A stretch of DNA of 64,000 nucleotides, from assembly GCF_007197735.1 (NCBI RefSeq), contig NZ_CP041637.1, positions 1,612,001 to 1,676,000 on the forward strand, written 5' to 3'. This document shows positions 17,975 to 28,080 of the stretch, piece after piece. A program made the position numbers and the translations under genes. Origin of the DNA: Formosa sediminum (GTDB taxonomy: Bacteria; Bacteroidota; Bacteroidia; Flavobacteriales; Flavobacteriaceae). Each line of letters starts with the position of its first letter. Position 1 is the first letter of the stretch. The notes under the pieces are model-generated. The model saw nothing but the letters and a program-made list of their open reading frames with translations, did no database searches and was not told where the DNA came from.

Positions 17975-18142
17975 TTAAATAGATGTTTTATGGAATTTAA
18001 ATAAATTAAATCTGAATTTGATTAAAAAACAGATAAAATACTAGATGGATTATGCCTAATTAATTTTTATAGATAATTTAAAGAGTATTGTAATAGCGAG
18101 TTCTAAGTTAGAATGATATTTTTATTGCTAAAATATATAAAA

Positions 18143-18179
18143 ATTAAACCCCTTGAGTAAATTGCTCAAGGGGTTTAAT
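18143..18179 (-). terminator. Strong hairpin terminator between convergent genes
   Basis: A perfect 15-bp stem (18143-18157 pairing with 18165-18179, core AAACCCCTTGAG) with a 7-base loop. It lies 36 bases past the DUF1573 stop on the minus strand and 170 bases past the protease stop on the plus strand, so mainly serves the former. Confidence 0.85.
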
Positions 18180-18215
18180 TTATTTTGAAAATAAAAATGA
18201 ATTTTACATTACATA

Positions 18216-18605
18216 TTATTTCGTTTTACTAGGGTCTATGACTTCTCCTTTAATTTTTAAAGCCACAGTTGGTGTGTCTGCATTAGATAAAACAGTAATA
18301 GTTTTTCTAATAGGCATTACACGATTTGTATCATATTTTACTGAAATTTCACCAGTTTCACCTGGCATAATTGGTGCATCAGGTTTTTTAGGTACAGTAC
18401 AACCACAACTAGAGGTTACTTTTGAAACAATAAGAGGTGCATCTCCAGTATTAGTAAATTCAAATACACGCACACCATTGGCGCCTTTCTCAATAGTTCC
18501 GTAGTCAATTGTATCAGATTTAAACTCAATTTTAGCAATTTTGTCTTGTGCCTGAATTGAGAAACTTATTAATCCAATAAATAAAATAGTAATAAGTTGT
18601 TTCAT
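18216..18605 (-). CDS. DUF1573 secreted protein
   Basis: 129 residues: a signal peptide (about 1-19, ending SIQAQ) followed by one DUF1573 domain, an immunoglobulin-like beta sandwich. Family hallmarks are FEFTNTGDAPLIVSKVTSSCGCTVPKKP and the repeated GEISVKYDT strand. The SCGC pair is conserved across the family. No lipobox, so periplasmic or exported. Function of the family is not established. Stands alone between the protease and valS, transcribed opposite to both. Confidence 0.9.
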   Translation of the reverse strand: MKQLITILFIGLISFSIQAQDKIAKIEFKSDTIDYGTIEKGANGVRVFEFTNTGDAPLIVSKVTSSCGCTVPKKPDAPIMPGETGEISVKYDTNRVMPIRKTITVLSNADTPTVALKIKGEVIDPSKTK

Positions 18606-18752
18606 AATATTGTATTTTAATATTTATTGTAAACGTAAATACTTTTTAGTCATTATGCAAAATTATTAGATGTAATGAAATTGTATTAACATTATATTAA
18701 GGTTTGCTATCTATAAACACACAATATAATTTCACATCAAAAGAATAATAAG

Positions 18753-18760
18753 TACTTTTG
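18753..18760 (+). promoter_or_regulatory. Candidate -7 box for valS
   Basis: TACTTTTG matches TAnnTTTG exactly, about 118 bases before the valS start, leaving a leader of roughly 110 bases. No clear TTG -33 element. Confidence 0.4.
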
Positions 18761-18877
18761 CAACTTATATTCAAAAACTATTCCAAAGTGTTCAGAACTA
18801 ACTCTAAATAATGATAACATTAGTAATCTATTTTTAGTTATGTTTTTCCACTTTAAGCAATATTAAGATTCAAAATT

Positions 18878-21520
18878 ATGCCGATGGATATTCCTTCAAA
18901 ATATGATGCTAATTCAGTAGAAAGCAAATGGTACGATTACTGGATGAAACATAATTATTTTCATTCAACACCAGACGATAGAGAACCGTATACTATAGTT
19001 ATTCCTCCACCAAATGTTACAGGTGTATTGCATATGGGGCATATGTTAAATAATACCATTCAAGATGTATTAGTACGCCGTGCACGTTTATTAGGTAAAA
19101 ATGCATGTTGGGTTCCTGGTACAGATCATGCTTCTATTGCTACAGAAGCTAAAGTTGTTGCCAAGTTAAAAGAACAAGGTATTGATAAAAACGACCTTAC
19201 TCGTGACGAATTCCTAGCACATGCTTGGGAGTGGACCGAAGAGTACGGTGGTGTTATTTTAGAACAACTTAAAAAGCTAGGATGTTCTTGCGATTGGGAT
19301 AGAACCAAATTTACCATGGACGACGATATGTCTGAAGCTGTAATTAAAGTATTTGTAGACTTATTTAACAAAGGCCTAATTTACCGTGGTTACCGCATGG
19401 TTAATTGGGATCCAGAAGCGCAAACGACCTTGTCTGACGAAGAAGTTATTCATGAAGAACGTCAAGGGAACTTATACTATATCAACTATAAAATTGAAGG
19501 TAGCGACGATACGTTAACAATCGCAACAACACGTCCAGAAACTATTTTTGGAGATACAGCCATTTGTATTAACCCGAACGATGAGCGTTTTACACACTTA
19601 AAAGGAAAGAAAGCCATAGTGCCAATTTCTAATCGTGTCGTGCCAATTATAGAAGATGAATATGTGGATTTAGAATTCGGTACCGGATGTTTAAAAGTAA
19701 CGCCAGCACACGATGAAAATGATAAAAATTTAGGAGACAAGCATAATTTAGAAGTGATTGATATCTTTAATGCGAATGCAACTTTAAATAGTTATGGATT
19801 GCAATTTGAAGGTCAGGATCGCTTTGAAGCTAGAAAAAATGTAGCTAAAGCATTAGACGCTTTAGGAATTTTAGAAAAAACTGAAGTTCACGTAAATAAA
19901 GTCGGAACGTCCGAGCGTACTAAAGCAGTTATAGAACCTCGTTTAAGTGACCAATGGTTCTTAAAAATGGAAGATTTAGTGAAGCCAGCAATAGAAGCGG
20001 TTTTAGGTGAAGATGCTGAAATTAAATTATTCCCTAAGAAGTTCGAAAACACCTACCGTCACTGGATGGAAAATATCCGCGATTGGAATATTTCGCGTCA
20101 GTTATTATGGGGACAACAAATTCCCGCCTATTTCTATAGCGATGGAAAAGACGATTTTGTAGTAGCCGAAACTATTGAAAAAGCTGTAGCCTTAGCACAA
20201 GAAAAAACAGGAAAAGCCGATTTAAAAGCTGAAGACTTAAAACAAGACACAGATGCTTTAGATACTTGGTTTTCGTCTTGGTTATGGCCAATGAGTGTTT
20301 TCGACGGGATTCGTAATCCTGAGAATGAAGAAATTAAGTATTACTACCCAACAAACGATTTAGTTACTGGTCCAGATATTTTATTTTTCTGGGTAGCTAG
20401 AATGATTATTGCAGGGTACGAGTATAAAGACGAAAAGCCATTTAATAATGTGTACTTAACGGGATTAGTTCGTGATAAGCAACGTCGTAAAATGAGTAAA
20501 TCTTTAGGAAATTCACCAGATGCGCTTAAACTTATAGACGATTATAGTGCAGACGGTGTGCGTGTAGGATTACTTCTAAGTTCGGCGGCTGGAAACGATT
20601 TAATGTTCGATGAAGCGCTTTGCCAGCAAGGAAAAGGATTTGGTAACAAAATTTGGAATGCCTTCAATTTAACCAATTTATGGGAGGTTAGCGAAACAAT
20701 TGAGCAGCCAGAATCTAGCAAAATAGCTTTAGACTGGTACGAAGCTAAATTTCAAGCGGCTTTAGTAGATATTGAAGATCACTTTAGTAAATACCGTTTA
20801 AGCGATGCTTTAATGAGTATTTATAAATTGATTTACGATGATTTCTGCGGATGGTTACTAGAGATTGTAAAACCAGCATATCAACAACCAATTGATGCTA
20901 CCACGTATAATAGCGTTATGGCTCGTTTTGAAGATAACTTAAAAATTCTTCATCCGTTTATGCCATTTTTAACGGAAGATATTTGGCAATATATTGCTGA
21001 ACGTACACCGGAAGAAGCATTAATCGTTGCTAAATGGCCAGAAGCTAAACCTATAAATAAAGATTTAATTGCTCAGTTTGAATTTGCTTCGGAAGTCATT
21101 TCTGGAATTAGAACCGTTCGTAAAGACAAAAATATTGCGTTTAAAGATACGATTGGTTTTTCTGTGATTAACAACGAAAAAGCGAATACTGCTTTTGATG
21201 CTGTAATCTCTAAATTAGGGAACTTGGAGGCTATCAACTACGTTACAGAACCTGTTGAAGGCGCATTAACATTCAGAGTAAAATCTAACGAGTATTTTAT
21301 TCCTATGGAAGGCGCAATAGATGTTGAAGCTGAGATAAAGAAATTATCTGAAGAATTAAAATATACCGAAGGTTTCTTAAAGTCGGTACAAAAGAAATTA
21401 TCTAACGAGCGTTTTGTAAATGGTGCGCCAGAACAAGTTATTGCCAACGAACGTAAAAAGGAAGCAGATGCTTTAGCGAAAATAGAAACGTTACAATCGA
21501 GTTTATCAAACTTAAAATAA
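18878..21520 (+). CDS. valS: Valyl-tRNA synthetase
   Basis: Class Ia synthetase charging tRNA-Val, with an editing domain that removes threonyl-tRNA. 880 residues, normal length. HIGH motif as HMGH at residues 52-55 ([13 protein letters not shown]), the CP1 editing domain around 200-390 ([13 protein letters not shown]), WTRK-like region [15 protein letters not shown] at 538-542, anticodon-binding helices from about 620, and the C-terminal tRNA-binding coiled coil from about 815 ([18 protein letters not shown]). Start at 18878 or at the ATG two codons later; both fit. Monocistronic, ended by a strong terminator. Confidence 0.98.
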   Translation: MPMDIPSKYDANSVESKWYDYWMKHNYFHSTPDDREPYTIVIPPPNVTGVLHMGHMLNNTIQDVLVRRARLLGKNACWVPGTDHASIATEAKVVAKLKEQGIDKNDLTRDEFLAHAWEWTEEYGGVILEQLKKLGCSCDWDRTKFTMDDDMSEAVIKVFVDLFNKGLIYRGYRMVNWDPEAQTTLSDEEVIHEERQGNLYYINYKIEGSDDTLTIATTRPETIFGDTAICINPNDERFTHLKGKKAIVPISNRVVPIIEDEYVDLEFGTGCLKVTPAHDENDKNLGDKHNLEVIDIFNANATLNSYGLQFEGQDRFEARKNVAKALDALGILEKTEVHVNKVGTSERTKAVIEPRLSDQWFLKMEDLVKPAIEAVLGEDAEIKLFPKKFENTYRHWMENIRDWNISRQLLWGQQIPAYFYSDGKDDFVVAETIEKAVALAQEKTGKADLKAEDLKQDTDALDTWFSSWLWPMSVFDGIRNPENEEIKYYYPTNDLVTGPDILFFWVARMIIAGYEYKDEKPFNNVYLTGLVRDKQRRKMSKSLGNSPDALKLIDDYSADGVRVGLLLSSAAGNDLMFDEALCQQGKGFGNKIWNAFNLTNLWEVSETIEQPESSKIALDWYEAKFQAALVDIEDHFSKYRLSDALMSIYKLIYDDFCGWLLEIVKPAYQQPIDATTYNSVMARFEDNLKILHPFMPFLTEDIWQYIAERTPEEALIVAKWPEAKPINKDLIAQFEFASEVISGIRTVRKDKNIAFKDTIGFSVINNEKANTAFDAVISKLGNLEAINYVTEPVEGALTFRVKSNEYFIPMEGAIDVEAEIKKLSEELKYTEGFLKSVQKKLSNERFVNGAPEQVIANERKKEADALAKIETLQSSLSNLK

Positions 21521-21563
21521 AGCAGTGCTTTAAAATTAGTCTTAGAGTTTATAATAAAAATAG

Positions 21564-21600
21564 AAAACACCTCAACAGATAATGTTGAGGTGTTTTTTTT
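21564..21600 (+). terminator. Terminator of valS
   Basis: Perfect 14-bp stem (21564-21577 with 21583-21596, core ACACCTCAACA) and 5-base loop, ending in a run of eight T. Confidence 0.92.
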
Positions 21601-21614
21601 ATGTTTAGAATTGT

Positions 21615-21640
21615 CGTCACTCTGAATTCATTTCGGAGTC
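21615..21640. repeat. Short dispersed intergenic repeat, copy A
   Basis: CGTCACTCTGAAT and TTTCGGAGTC resemble the repeat halves at 44246-44332 (consensus CGTCA-TCTGAA-x-TTGTTTCAGxATC), with several mismatches. Located between the valS terminator and the convergent glycosyltransferase gene. Confidence 0.4.
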
Positions 21641-21706
21641 ACATTATTTATATAATAGGTGAAGTTGTTATTACTATCAAATTGTTATCCTTAACCCAAA
21701 TAAGCC

Positions 21707-22558
21707 TCAAAATTCTAACTTCTTCAGCATCCCTTTCCAGCGTAATTTTCTTATAAATTCGCCTTGTTCTGGGGTCACTAAAGGTTCTATATTTTTATTC
21801 TTGGCCTTAAAATAACCAGACATATAATCGTTAAAAAGGGATATATTCTTTTTTTTAATAGCTAGTTTCAATGCAGAAATAGCTGTTATTGTGAAGCCAT
21901 AACGTATTTTGTACATGGCTTCACCTTGCATATATTTAGAACTTTTATTGTAACTCGCACCCGTAGGTTTTAGGTGTTTTACATGCAACGATTCATCTGT
22001 AAGAATTTCCCAACCATTAAATTTCGCTAGTAATTCATCTATAGTGTCCCATCCCATCGCAGGTTTTAATTTCCCGATGTCTAAAAAGCATTGTTTTCGG
22101 TAAGCTTTTAAAGCGCCACGAATGTGATCTTTATTTGTTAAATCTTCTAAAACCCATTCACCATTTTTTTCAACATCACAAAAACCAGCAGACATACCTA
22201 ATTTTGGATTTGCTTTAAAATGTTTAGCAATGATTTCTAAATAGTTTTCTGGGAAGATTAAATCGGCATCAAATTTACACATGATATTGTAATTCTCGTC
22301 TAATGTTTCTAGTCCTTTGTAAAAAGCGTTTATAATTTTTGATCCTGGTAAATGTTTGTTTGAAGATGTTACGTTTACAATAGAAATCCAAGAATGTTTT
22401 TTAATAAATGATTCTACAATGTTCTGTGTATTGTCAGAAGAGTGATCATTAACCACAACTAATTGTTTTGGTAATAATGTTTGCCTAGCTATAGATTCTA
22501 GAGTTGAGCCTATAGAATCGTCTTCGTTATGTGCAGGAATAACAATATAAAAATTCAT
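21707..22558 (-). CDS. Family 2 glycosyltransferase (soluble)
   Basis: 283 residues. GT-A fold with FYIVIPAHNEDDSIGSTLESI at the N-terminus, VVVNDHSSD around residue 35-43, and a DxD-type motif in CKFDADLIFP near residue 95; the rest has WDTIDELLAKFNGW in the acceptor region. No membrane helix is seen, unlike the transferase at 11455. Likely adds a sugar to an envelope lipid or polysaccharide; donor and acceptor unknown. Flanking genes give no pathway clue: valS on one side, a 553-base non-coding gap on the other. Confidence 0.88.
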   Translation of the reverse strand: MNFYIVIPAHNEDDSIGSTLESIARQTLLPKQLVVVNDHSSDNTQNIVESFIKKHSWISIVNVTSSNKHLPGSKIINAFYKGLETLDENYNIMCKFDADLIFPENYLEIIAKHFKANPKLGMSAGFCDVEKNGEWVLEDLTNKDHIRGALKAYRKQCFLDIGKLKPAMGWDTIDELLAKFNGWEILTDESLHVKHLKPTGASYNKSSKYMQGEAMYKIRYGFTITAISALKLAIKKKNISLFNDYMSGYFKAKNKNIEPLVTPEQGEFIRKLRWKGMLKKLEF

Positions 22559-23111
22559 ATTTTAAACTTTAAGGCTGTTGTTTAGGCCTGTTTTATCTTA
22601 CTTTGTTAGGGGCTATGCATACAGTATTTACACAGTGAAAACGCTTAAATAAAACGAAAACTTTTTTGTTGAATTAGTCTATTTATGACGTTTTTAATTT
22701 TTTATCTACTTATTTTAAATAACCAATTTAATTTCAAGCTTATAAAATTATGCTAATAATGGTCATCTATATCTCTGTGATTTCAATACGCTTCAGTAAA
22801 TTTATTATTTAATAGAGATACTCGCAATTATGTATGTATATTAAATCGATAAAAAAATAATAAGTGTTCGAAAATTTCGAAAGCCGTAACCCCATCTGAA
22901 ATAGAAGTTTTAAAGCAATAGTGTAAATATTCACTATTGAATATTACAGCTATGGTGTGCCATGACTTCGATATAAGGAGTAATAAAAGAATCTAAAAGA
23001 TTAGATTTTTTTGTAAATGTGTAGTTTCAAAAATTCGATGCTATTTTTTATATCGCTTATGCGGAAAATGACTTTCATACATGATGTTATATTTCCGCAT
23101 AAGCGGAATTT
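22559..23111. other. Non-coding gap with several inverted repeats
   Basis: 553 bases without a credible gene; the only frames are short (about 23 codons or fewer). Structures seen: CAATAGTG (22916-22923) with CACTATTG (22932-22939); a 14-bp inverted repeat CGCTTATGCGGAAA (23054-23067) with TTTCCGCATAAGCG (23092-23105) around a 24-base loop; and, overlapping its right arm, the shorter palindrome TTCCGC-ATAA-GCGGAA at 23093-23108 followed by TTTTT on the plus strand. The last one touches the stop of the KAS III gene and may act as its 3' hairpin. No exact TAnnTTTG box was found. Confidence 0.5.
23054..23108. repeat. Nested inverted repeat downstream of the KAS III gene
   Basis: Outer arms of 14 bp at 23054-23067 and 23092-23105; the right arm overlaps a separate 6-bp palindrome TTCCGC/GCGGAA (23093-23098, 23103-23108). 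Two alternative foldings are therefore possible. The minus-strand side lacks a T run, so it is not a standard terminator for the adjacent gene. Confidence 0.55.
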
Positions 23112-24170
23112 TTAATATTTGTAAACTATAGCATTAATGTGCATTCCTGCACCAACGCTTGCAAAAATAATAACATCGCCTGTGTTAAGGCTATGATTTT
23201 CTAATTTATTATGTCTAACAACATCTAACAAAGTGGGTACAGTAGCTACAGAACTGTTGCCAAGATTCCCGATAGTCATTGGCATAATATTCTGGGGTGT
23301 TTTCATTTTAAACAGGCGGTAAAAACGTTTTAAAATAGCATCGTCCATTTTTTCGTTAGCCTGATGAATAAACACTTTTTTAACTTCAGTAATATCTACA
23401 CCACTAGCATCTAAACATGCTTTCATGGCTGCAGGTACATGGGTTAATGCAAATTCGTAAATTTTACGACCATCCATTTTTATATACTTGATTTTATCAT
23501 CTAACTCTGTGTTAAAAGATTTGCCATAGGATAAATGAAAAGCATTATCAAGTGTATAGCTTTCTGTAATGTGAGATAATATTCCACCAGCATCTTCTGT
23601 AGCTTCAAGAATACAAGCACCTGCACCATCAGAAAAAATCATTGCATCACGATCGTGTTTGTCTACTACGCGTGATAAGGTTTCAGATCCAATAACTAAA
23701 CAACGTTTAGCTATCCCCGCTTTTATAAAAGCTTGTGCTTGTATAACACCTTCAATCCACCCTGGGCATCCAAAAAGTAAGTCGTACGCTACACACTTAG
23801 GGTTTTTAATTTTAAGCTTATGCTTAACGCGTACAGCTAAACTTGGTAGCATATCGCTTTGTATACTACCAGATGGAATATCTCCAAAATTATGGGCAAA
23901 AATAATGTAATCTAAAGTTTCTGGATTAATATTGGCATTTGCGATTGCTTTTTCTGCAGAGAAAAAACCAATGTCCGAAGATGTAAATTCTTCTTTTACA
24001 TAACGACGTTCAGAGATGCCTGTTATAGATTTAAATTTGTCAATTATGACAGTATTGTCATTTTCGAAAGGTGTTCCATCTGTATTGAGGAACGAATGTT
24101 TGAGAAAACTATCGTTTTTTTGAACAACTGAAGGTATGTAACTTCCTGTTCCTGTGATCTTTATGTTCAT
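23112..24170 (-). CDS. Beta-ketoacyl-ACP synthase III (FabH-like)
   Basis: 352 residues, thiolase fold. The complete KAS III triad is present: C135 (FGCPGWIEG), H269 (FIHQANEKM) and N305 (IGNLGNSSVAT), so it should be active in condensing an acyl starter with malonyl-ACP. A GAGACILE-type glycine segment and the C-terminal GAGMHINAIVY complete the family pattern. No other fatty-acid synthesis gene, acyl carrier protein or plsX is adjacent, so this may not be the main FabH but a stand-alone paralogue used for a branched or special acyl starter. Transcribed after gcvP, from which a hairpin with T run separates it. Confidence 0.88.
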   Translation of the reverse strand: MNIKITGTGSYIPSVVQKNDSFLKHSFLNTDGTPFENDNTVIIDKFKSITGISERRYVKEEFTSSDIGFFSAEKAIANANINPETLDYIIFAHNFGDIPSGSIQSDMLPSLAVRVKHKLKIKNPKCVAYDLLFGCPGWIEGVIQAQAFIKAGIAKRCLVIGSETLSRVVDKHDRDAMIFSDGAGACILEATEDAGGILSHITESYTLDNAFHLSYGKSFNTELDDKIKYIKMDGRKIYEFALTHVPAAMKACLDASGVDITEVKKVFIHQANEKMDDAILKRFYRLFKMKTPQNIMPMTIGNLGNSSVATVPTLLDVVRHNKLENHSLNTGDVIIFASVGAGMHINAIVYKY

Positions 24171-24179
24171 TAATAAAAA

Positions 24180-24238
24180 ATTGCCTTTACAGCATGTTTT
24201 GTACCCATGAAGATACTGACAATTACTATAAAGGCAAT
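24180..24238 (-). terminator. Long-loop hairpin with T run between gcvP and the KAS III gene
   Basis: ATTGCCTTTA (24180-24189) pairs perfectly with TAAAGGCAAT (24229-24238). Read on the minus strand, the stem is followed at once by a run of six T, then by the KAS III ATG about 10 bases later. It fits a terminator for gcvP with an unusually long 39-base loop, or an attenuator in the leader of the next gene. Confidence 0.5.
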
Positions 24239-24282
24239 GGATATTTAAGGCTATTTTACGATGTTCAAAAATCGTAAATAGA

Positions 24283-27126
24283 TTATATATAACTTTCTAT
24301 TGGTGCACATGTACACATTAAATTTCGGTCACCATAAGCGTCATCTACGCGTCGTACAGTTGGCCAGAATTTATTGTGGCGAACATAATCTAATGGGAAA
24401 GCAGCTGTTTCTCTAGAGTATGGAAACTCCCATGTGCTAGAAGTAAGCATTTCCATGGTATGTGGTGCATTTTTTAGCACATTATTAGGTTCGTCTTTAG
24501 AAGCAGCATCTATTTCTTTTTTAATTGAAATTAGGGCATCACAAAAACGATCCATTTCTTGTTTACTTTCACTTTCTGTAGGTTCAATCATTAAGGTTCC
24601 AGCTACAGGGAAAGATACTGTTGGTGCATGAAATCCATAATCCATTAAACGTTTTGCAATGTCTGTAACTTCAATACCATGGGCTTTAAAAGGTCTGCAA
24701 TCTACAATCATTTCGTGGGCAGCACGTCCGCATTCTCCAGAATATAAGGTTTCGAAACTTCCTTGTAGACGACTTTTTATGTAGTTTGCATTTAATATTG
24801 CTGCTTTCGTAGAATCTGTTAAGCCTTGTGTACCCAACATTTTAATATACCCATAAGAGATCAAGCATACTAAAGACGACCCGAATGGTGCTGCTGAAAC
24901 AGCTTTAATTGCTTTGTCTCCTCCTGTTTTAATAATTGGGTTTCCTGGTAAAAAAGGAACTAATTGTTCTGCTACGCAAATTGGTCCAACACCAGGGCCA
25001 CCACCACCATGAGGTATTGCAAATGTTTTATGTAAGTTTAGGTGGCAAACGTCTGCTCCAATGTTTCCTGGATTTGTTAATCCTACTTGAGCATTCATGT
25101 TTGCACCGTCCATATAAACTTGTCCGCCGTTATCGTGAATAATAGTAGTGATTTCTTTAATGTCAGATTCGTAAACACCGTGAGTTGATGGGTATGTAAC
25201 CATTAAACAAGCTAAATTTTCTTTATGTAATTCTGCTTTTTCACGTAAATCGTTTACATCTATATTGCCTTCTGCAGTCGATTTTGTAACTACCACTTTC
25301 ATTCCAGCCATAACAGCACTTGCAGGATTTGTTCCGTGTGCAGAGGAAGGTATTAAACAAATATGTCTGTGTTCATCGCCTCTTGATTCGTGATATGCTT
25401 TAATAGTCATTAATCCAGCATATTCTCCTTGTGCACCAGAATTAGGTTGTAAAGAGGTTGCAGAAAAACCAGTGATTTCTGTTAATTGGTCTTCTAAGGC
25501 TTTTAAAACTGTTTGATAACCTTGTACTTGATCTAAAGGTGCAAAAGGATGAATGCTTCCCCAGTTAGGTGAACTTAAAGGGAGCATTTCTGAAGCTGCA
25601 TTTAATTTCATAGTACAAGATCCTAAAGAAATCATAGAATGGTTTAATGATAAATCCTTACGTTCAAGCATTTTTATATATCGCATTAACTCAGTTTCTG
25701 AATGATGCGTATTGAAAACATCTGAAGTTAAAAATGTAGATGAACGTTTTAAATTATCACTAATATTATTGGCTTTAGCAAGCGTTTCTATAATAACAGG
25801 TTCGGCTTTAACAATTTCAGCAAATACTGTAATAATATCATTTAAATCTGAAATAGAAGTGGTTTCATTAATAGAAATTGTTACAGCATCTGCATGTGGG
25901 TAAAAGAAATTTATCTCTTTTGCTTCAGCGATAGCTTTAACTTTATCGGCATCGGCTTCAATATTTAATGTATCGAAAAAAGTATCGTTTTTTTGTTTAA
26001 ATCCAATAGATTTTAAGGCATCAGCAAGGGCTGAAGCTTTATCGTGAATACTATTAGCTATAAACTCTAAACCTTTTGGTCCGTGATAAACAGCGTACAT
26101 TCCAGCCATAACAGCTAATAAAACCTGAGCAGTACAAATGTTAGATGTTGCTTTATCTCGTTTAATATGTTGTTCACGTGTTTGTAAGGCCATACGTAAA
26201 GCACGGTTTCCGTCCATGTCTTTAGTTACACCAATAATACGTCCTGGAAGATCTCTTTTATAAGCTTCTTTAGTTGCAAAATATGCGGCGTGTGGGCCAC
26301 CGTAACCCATAGGAATACCAAACCGTTGTGTAGTTCCTACAACAATATCTGCACCGAATTTTCCTGGTGCTTCAAGCTTAACTAAACTTAAAATATCTGC
26401 AGCCACGGCCACTTTAATATTAGCAGCATTAGCGATCTCTATAAATGTTTTAATATCACTAATTTTACCATCTTTACCTGGATACTGTAATAGAGCTCCA
26501 AAAAAGTCTGGAGTATAATCGAATGTTGTTTCATCTCCAATGACTAATTCAATACCAATTGGATTTGAACGACTTTGTAAAAGGGCTAAGGTTTGAGGTA
26601 AAACAGCTTCTGAAACGAAGAACTTATTAACACCATTTTTTTTCTGAGCACGGTCGCGAACAGCAAATAATAAACTCATTGCTTCTGCCGCAGCCGTACT
26701 TTCGTCTAATAAAGAGGCATTAGCAATTTCCATTCCTGTAAGATCTGTAATCATGGTTTGGAAATTTAATAACGCTTCTAAGCGTCCTTGAGCAATTTCT
26801 GCTTGGTAAGGTGTGTAAGCTGTATACCATCCTGGATTTTCAAGAATGTTACGTTGTATTACAGCAGGTAAAATAGTTGGGTGATAGCCTAAACCAATAT
26901 AAGATTTGTATATTTTATTTTTACTAGATAACTCATGCATATGCGCTAAATACTCGTGCTCTGTCATTGGAGCATCTAAATTAAGAGGTTTTTGTAAGCG
27001 GATACCATCAGGTAGTGTTTCGTATATAAGTTGATCTAAACTATCTACGCCAATAGTTTTTAACATTTGATTTTGGTCCGCTTCTCTAGGACCAATATGA
27101 CGCAATGAGAAAGCATTTGTATTCAT
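24283..27126 (-). CDS. gcvP: Glycine dehydrogenase (decarboxylating), P-protein of the glycine cleavage system
   Basis: 947 residues, the fused homodimeric form in which the N-terminal half (about 1-440) is the non-catalytic copy and the C-terminal half holds the PLP lysine K700 ([18 protein letters not shown]). Decarboxylates glycine and passes the aminomethyl group to lipoylated GcvH; lipoate is supplied by LipA (9899). Family features include RHIGP near the N-terminus, the glycine-rich GGGGPGVGP loop and the C-terminal PYSRE...AAFPL segment. An exact -7 box lies 24 bases upstream (27150-27157). gcvT and gcvH are not in this window. Single-gene unit. Confidence 0.98.
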   Translation of the reverse strand: MNTNAFSLRHIGPREADQNQMLKTIGVDSLDQLIYETLPDGIRLQKPLNLDAPMTEHEYLAHMHELSSKNKIYKSYIGLGYHPTILPAVIQRNILENPGWYTAYTPYQAEIAQGRLEALLNFQTMITDLTGMEIANASLLDESTAAAEAMSLLFAVRDRAQKKNGVNKFFVSEAVLPQTLALLQSRSNPIGIELVIGDETTFDYTPDFFGALLQYPGKDGKISDIKTFIEIANAANIKVAVAADILSLVKLEAPGKFGADIVVGTTQRFGIPMGYGGPHAAYFATKEAYKRDLPGRIIGVTKDMDGNRALRMALQTREQHIKRDKATSNICTAQVLLAVMAGMYAVYHGPKGLEFIANSIHDKASALADALKSIGFKQKNDTFFDTLNIEADADKVKAIAEAKEINFFYPHADAVTISINETTSISDLNDIITVFAEIVKAEPVIIETLAKANNISDNLKRSSTFLTSDVFNTHHSETELMRYIKMLERKDLSLNHSMISLGSCTMKLNAASEMLPLSSPNWGSIHPFAPLDQVQGYQTVLKALEDQLTEITGFSATSLQPNSGAQGEYAGLMTIKAYHESRGDEHRHICLIPSSAHGTNPASAVMAGMKVVVTKSTAEGNIDVNDLREKAELHKENLACLMVTYPSTHGVYESDIKEITTIIHDNGGQVYMDGANMNAQVGLTNPGNIGADVCHLNLHKTFAIPHGGGGPGVGPICVAEQLVPFLPGNPIIKTGGDKAIKAVSAAPFGSSLVCLISYGYIKMLGTQGLTDSTKAAILNANYIKSRLQGSFETLYSGECGRAAHEMIVDCRPFKAHGIEVTDIAKRLMDYGFHAPTVSFPVAGTLMIEPTESESKQEMDRFCDALISIKKEIDAASKDEPNNVLKNAPHTMEMLTSSTWEFPYSRETAAFPLDYVRHNKFWPTVRRVDDAYGDRNLMCTCAPIESYI

Positions 27127-27149
27127 AAAATATATTGTGTTTTGCGCCG

Positions 27150-27157
27150 CAAAAATA
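27150..27157 (-). promoter_or_regulatory. -7 box of gcvP
   Basis: Minus-strand TATTTTTG matches TAnnTTTG, 24 bases before the gcvP ATG. Confidence 0.5.
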
Positions 27158-27231
27158 CATAATTTACTAGGTAATTGTAGTACATTTTTTTAAAGTTTTT
27201 AGTAAAAGAACTATGTTAATTCTGGTTTCTT

Positions 27232-27239
27232 TATTTTTG
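27232..27239 (+). promoter_or_regulatory. -7 box abutting the start of the UbiA-like gene
   Basis: TATTTTTG matches TAnnTTTG and ends 4 bases before the ATG at 27244. Transcription from it would start at or within a base or two of the start codon, giving a leaderless message. Confidence 0.5.
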
Positions 27240-27243
27240 TGGT

Positions 27244-28080
27244 ATGATGGTGTTAAAAAAACTCTTTAAATTTTATCTCAATGCAAGTATTCATGTAGCA
27301 TTATCTGTATTTGCTCTAGCTTGGATTACTTTAATAAAATACGATCTACCATTTGATAAAAATGTATTATTTTTTGTTTTTTTTGCATCAGTAATTGGAT
27401 ACAATTTTGTGAAATATTTTGGTCTAGCAAAGCAACATCGTAGAGCTATGGCAAGTTGGTTAAGAGTAATCGAGCTTTTCTCTCTCATGTGTTTTGTTTT
27501 AATGTGTTACTTTGCCTTTTTCTTAGAGCTAAATACCCTTTTATCAATTTTCGCATTTGGACTGGTAACTTTTATGTATGCCATACCGTTTTTACCCAAA
27601 CGATTTTTTGTAGATAAGCATCATAATTTGCGTAGCATAAGTGGATTAAAAGTTTACTTAATTGGGGTAGTTTGGGCGGGTGTTACTGTTTTACTACCTC
27701 TGATTAATAAACATTACAAGCTAGACAATGAGGTGTTTTTAACAGCAATACAACGTTTTATTTTTATAATTGCTTTAATGTTACCTTTTGAGCTTCGAGA
27801 TTTAAAATATGATAGTTTAAAATTAGGAACTATTCCTCAGAAAATAGGAGTAAATCGCACTAAAACTTTAGGCATAGTTTTAGCGCTTGTGTTTTTCTTT
27901 TTAGAATTTTTAAAACAACATATTATTGGTCACTATATTCTAATTCAGTTTATAGTTACTACACTTTTAATTTTATATACCCTAGGCTCAAGAGTGGAAC
28001 AAAGCGATGTGTATACTGCGTTTTGGGTGGAAGGGCTTCCTATTGTGTGGTTATTATTAGAATTGGGTTTTAATACTTAA
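27244..28080 (+). CDS. Multi-pass membrane protein resembling UbiA prenyltransferases
   Basis: 278 residues with about eight hydrophobic helices. Around residue 180-200 the loop ELRDLKYDSLKLGTIPQKIGVNRTKTLG strongly recalls the second aspartate motif of the UbiA family (DxxxD...G..T.P..LG), which binds magnesium and prenyl diphosphate. The first motif, normally NDxxDxxxD near the N-terminal third, is not seen; the equivalent loop reads YNFVKYFGLAKQHRRA. It is therefore either a divergent or non-catalytic relative. Two ATGs in a row begin the frame. Convergent and overlapping by 4 bases with the small HxxxCxxC gene. Confidence 0.7.
   Translation: MMVLKKLFKFYLNASIHVALSVFALAWITLIKYDLPFDKNVLFFVFFASVIGYNFVKYFGLAKQHRRAMASWLRVIELFSLMCFVLMCYFAFFLELNTLLSIFAFGLVTFMYAIPFLPKRFFVDKHHNLRSISGLKVYLIGVVWAGVTVLLPLINKHYKLDNEVFLTAIQRFIFIIALMLPFELRDLKYDSLKLGTIPQKIGVNRTKTLGIVLALVFFFLEFLKQHIIGHYILIQFIVTTLLILYTLGSRVEQSDVYTAFWVEGLPIVWLLLELGFNT

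Noticed and set aside
23041-23111. Inverted repeats as the ends of an insertion sequence
   Set aside because: No transposase or remnant is near and no target duplication was seen; they look like RNA or 3'-end structures.
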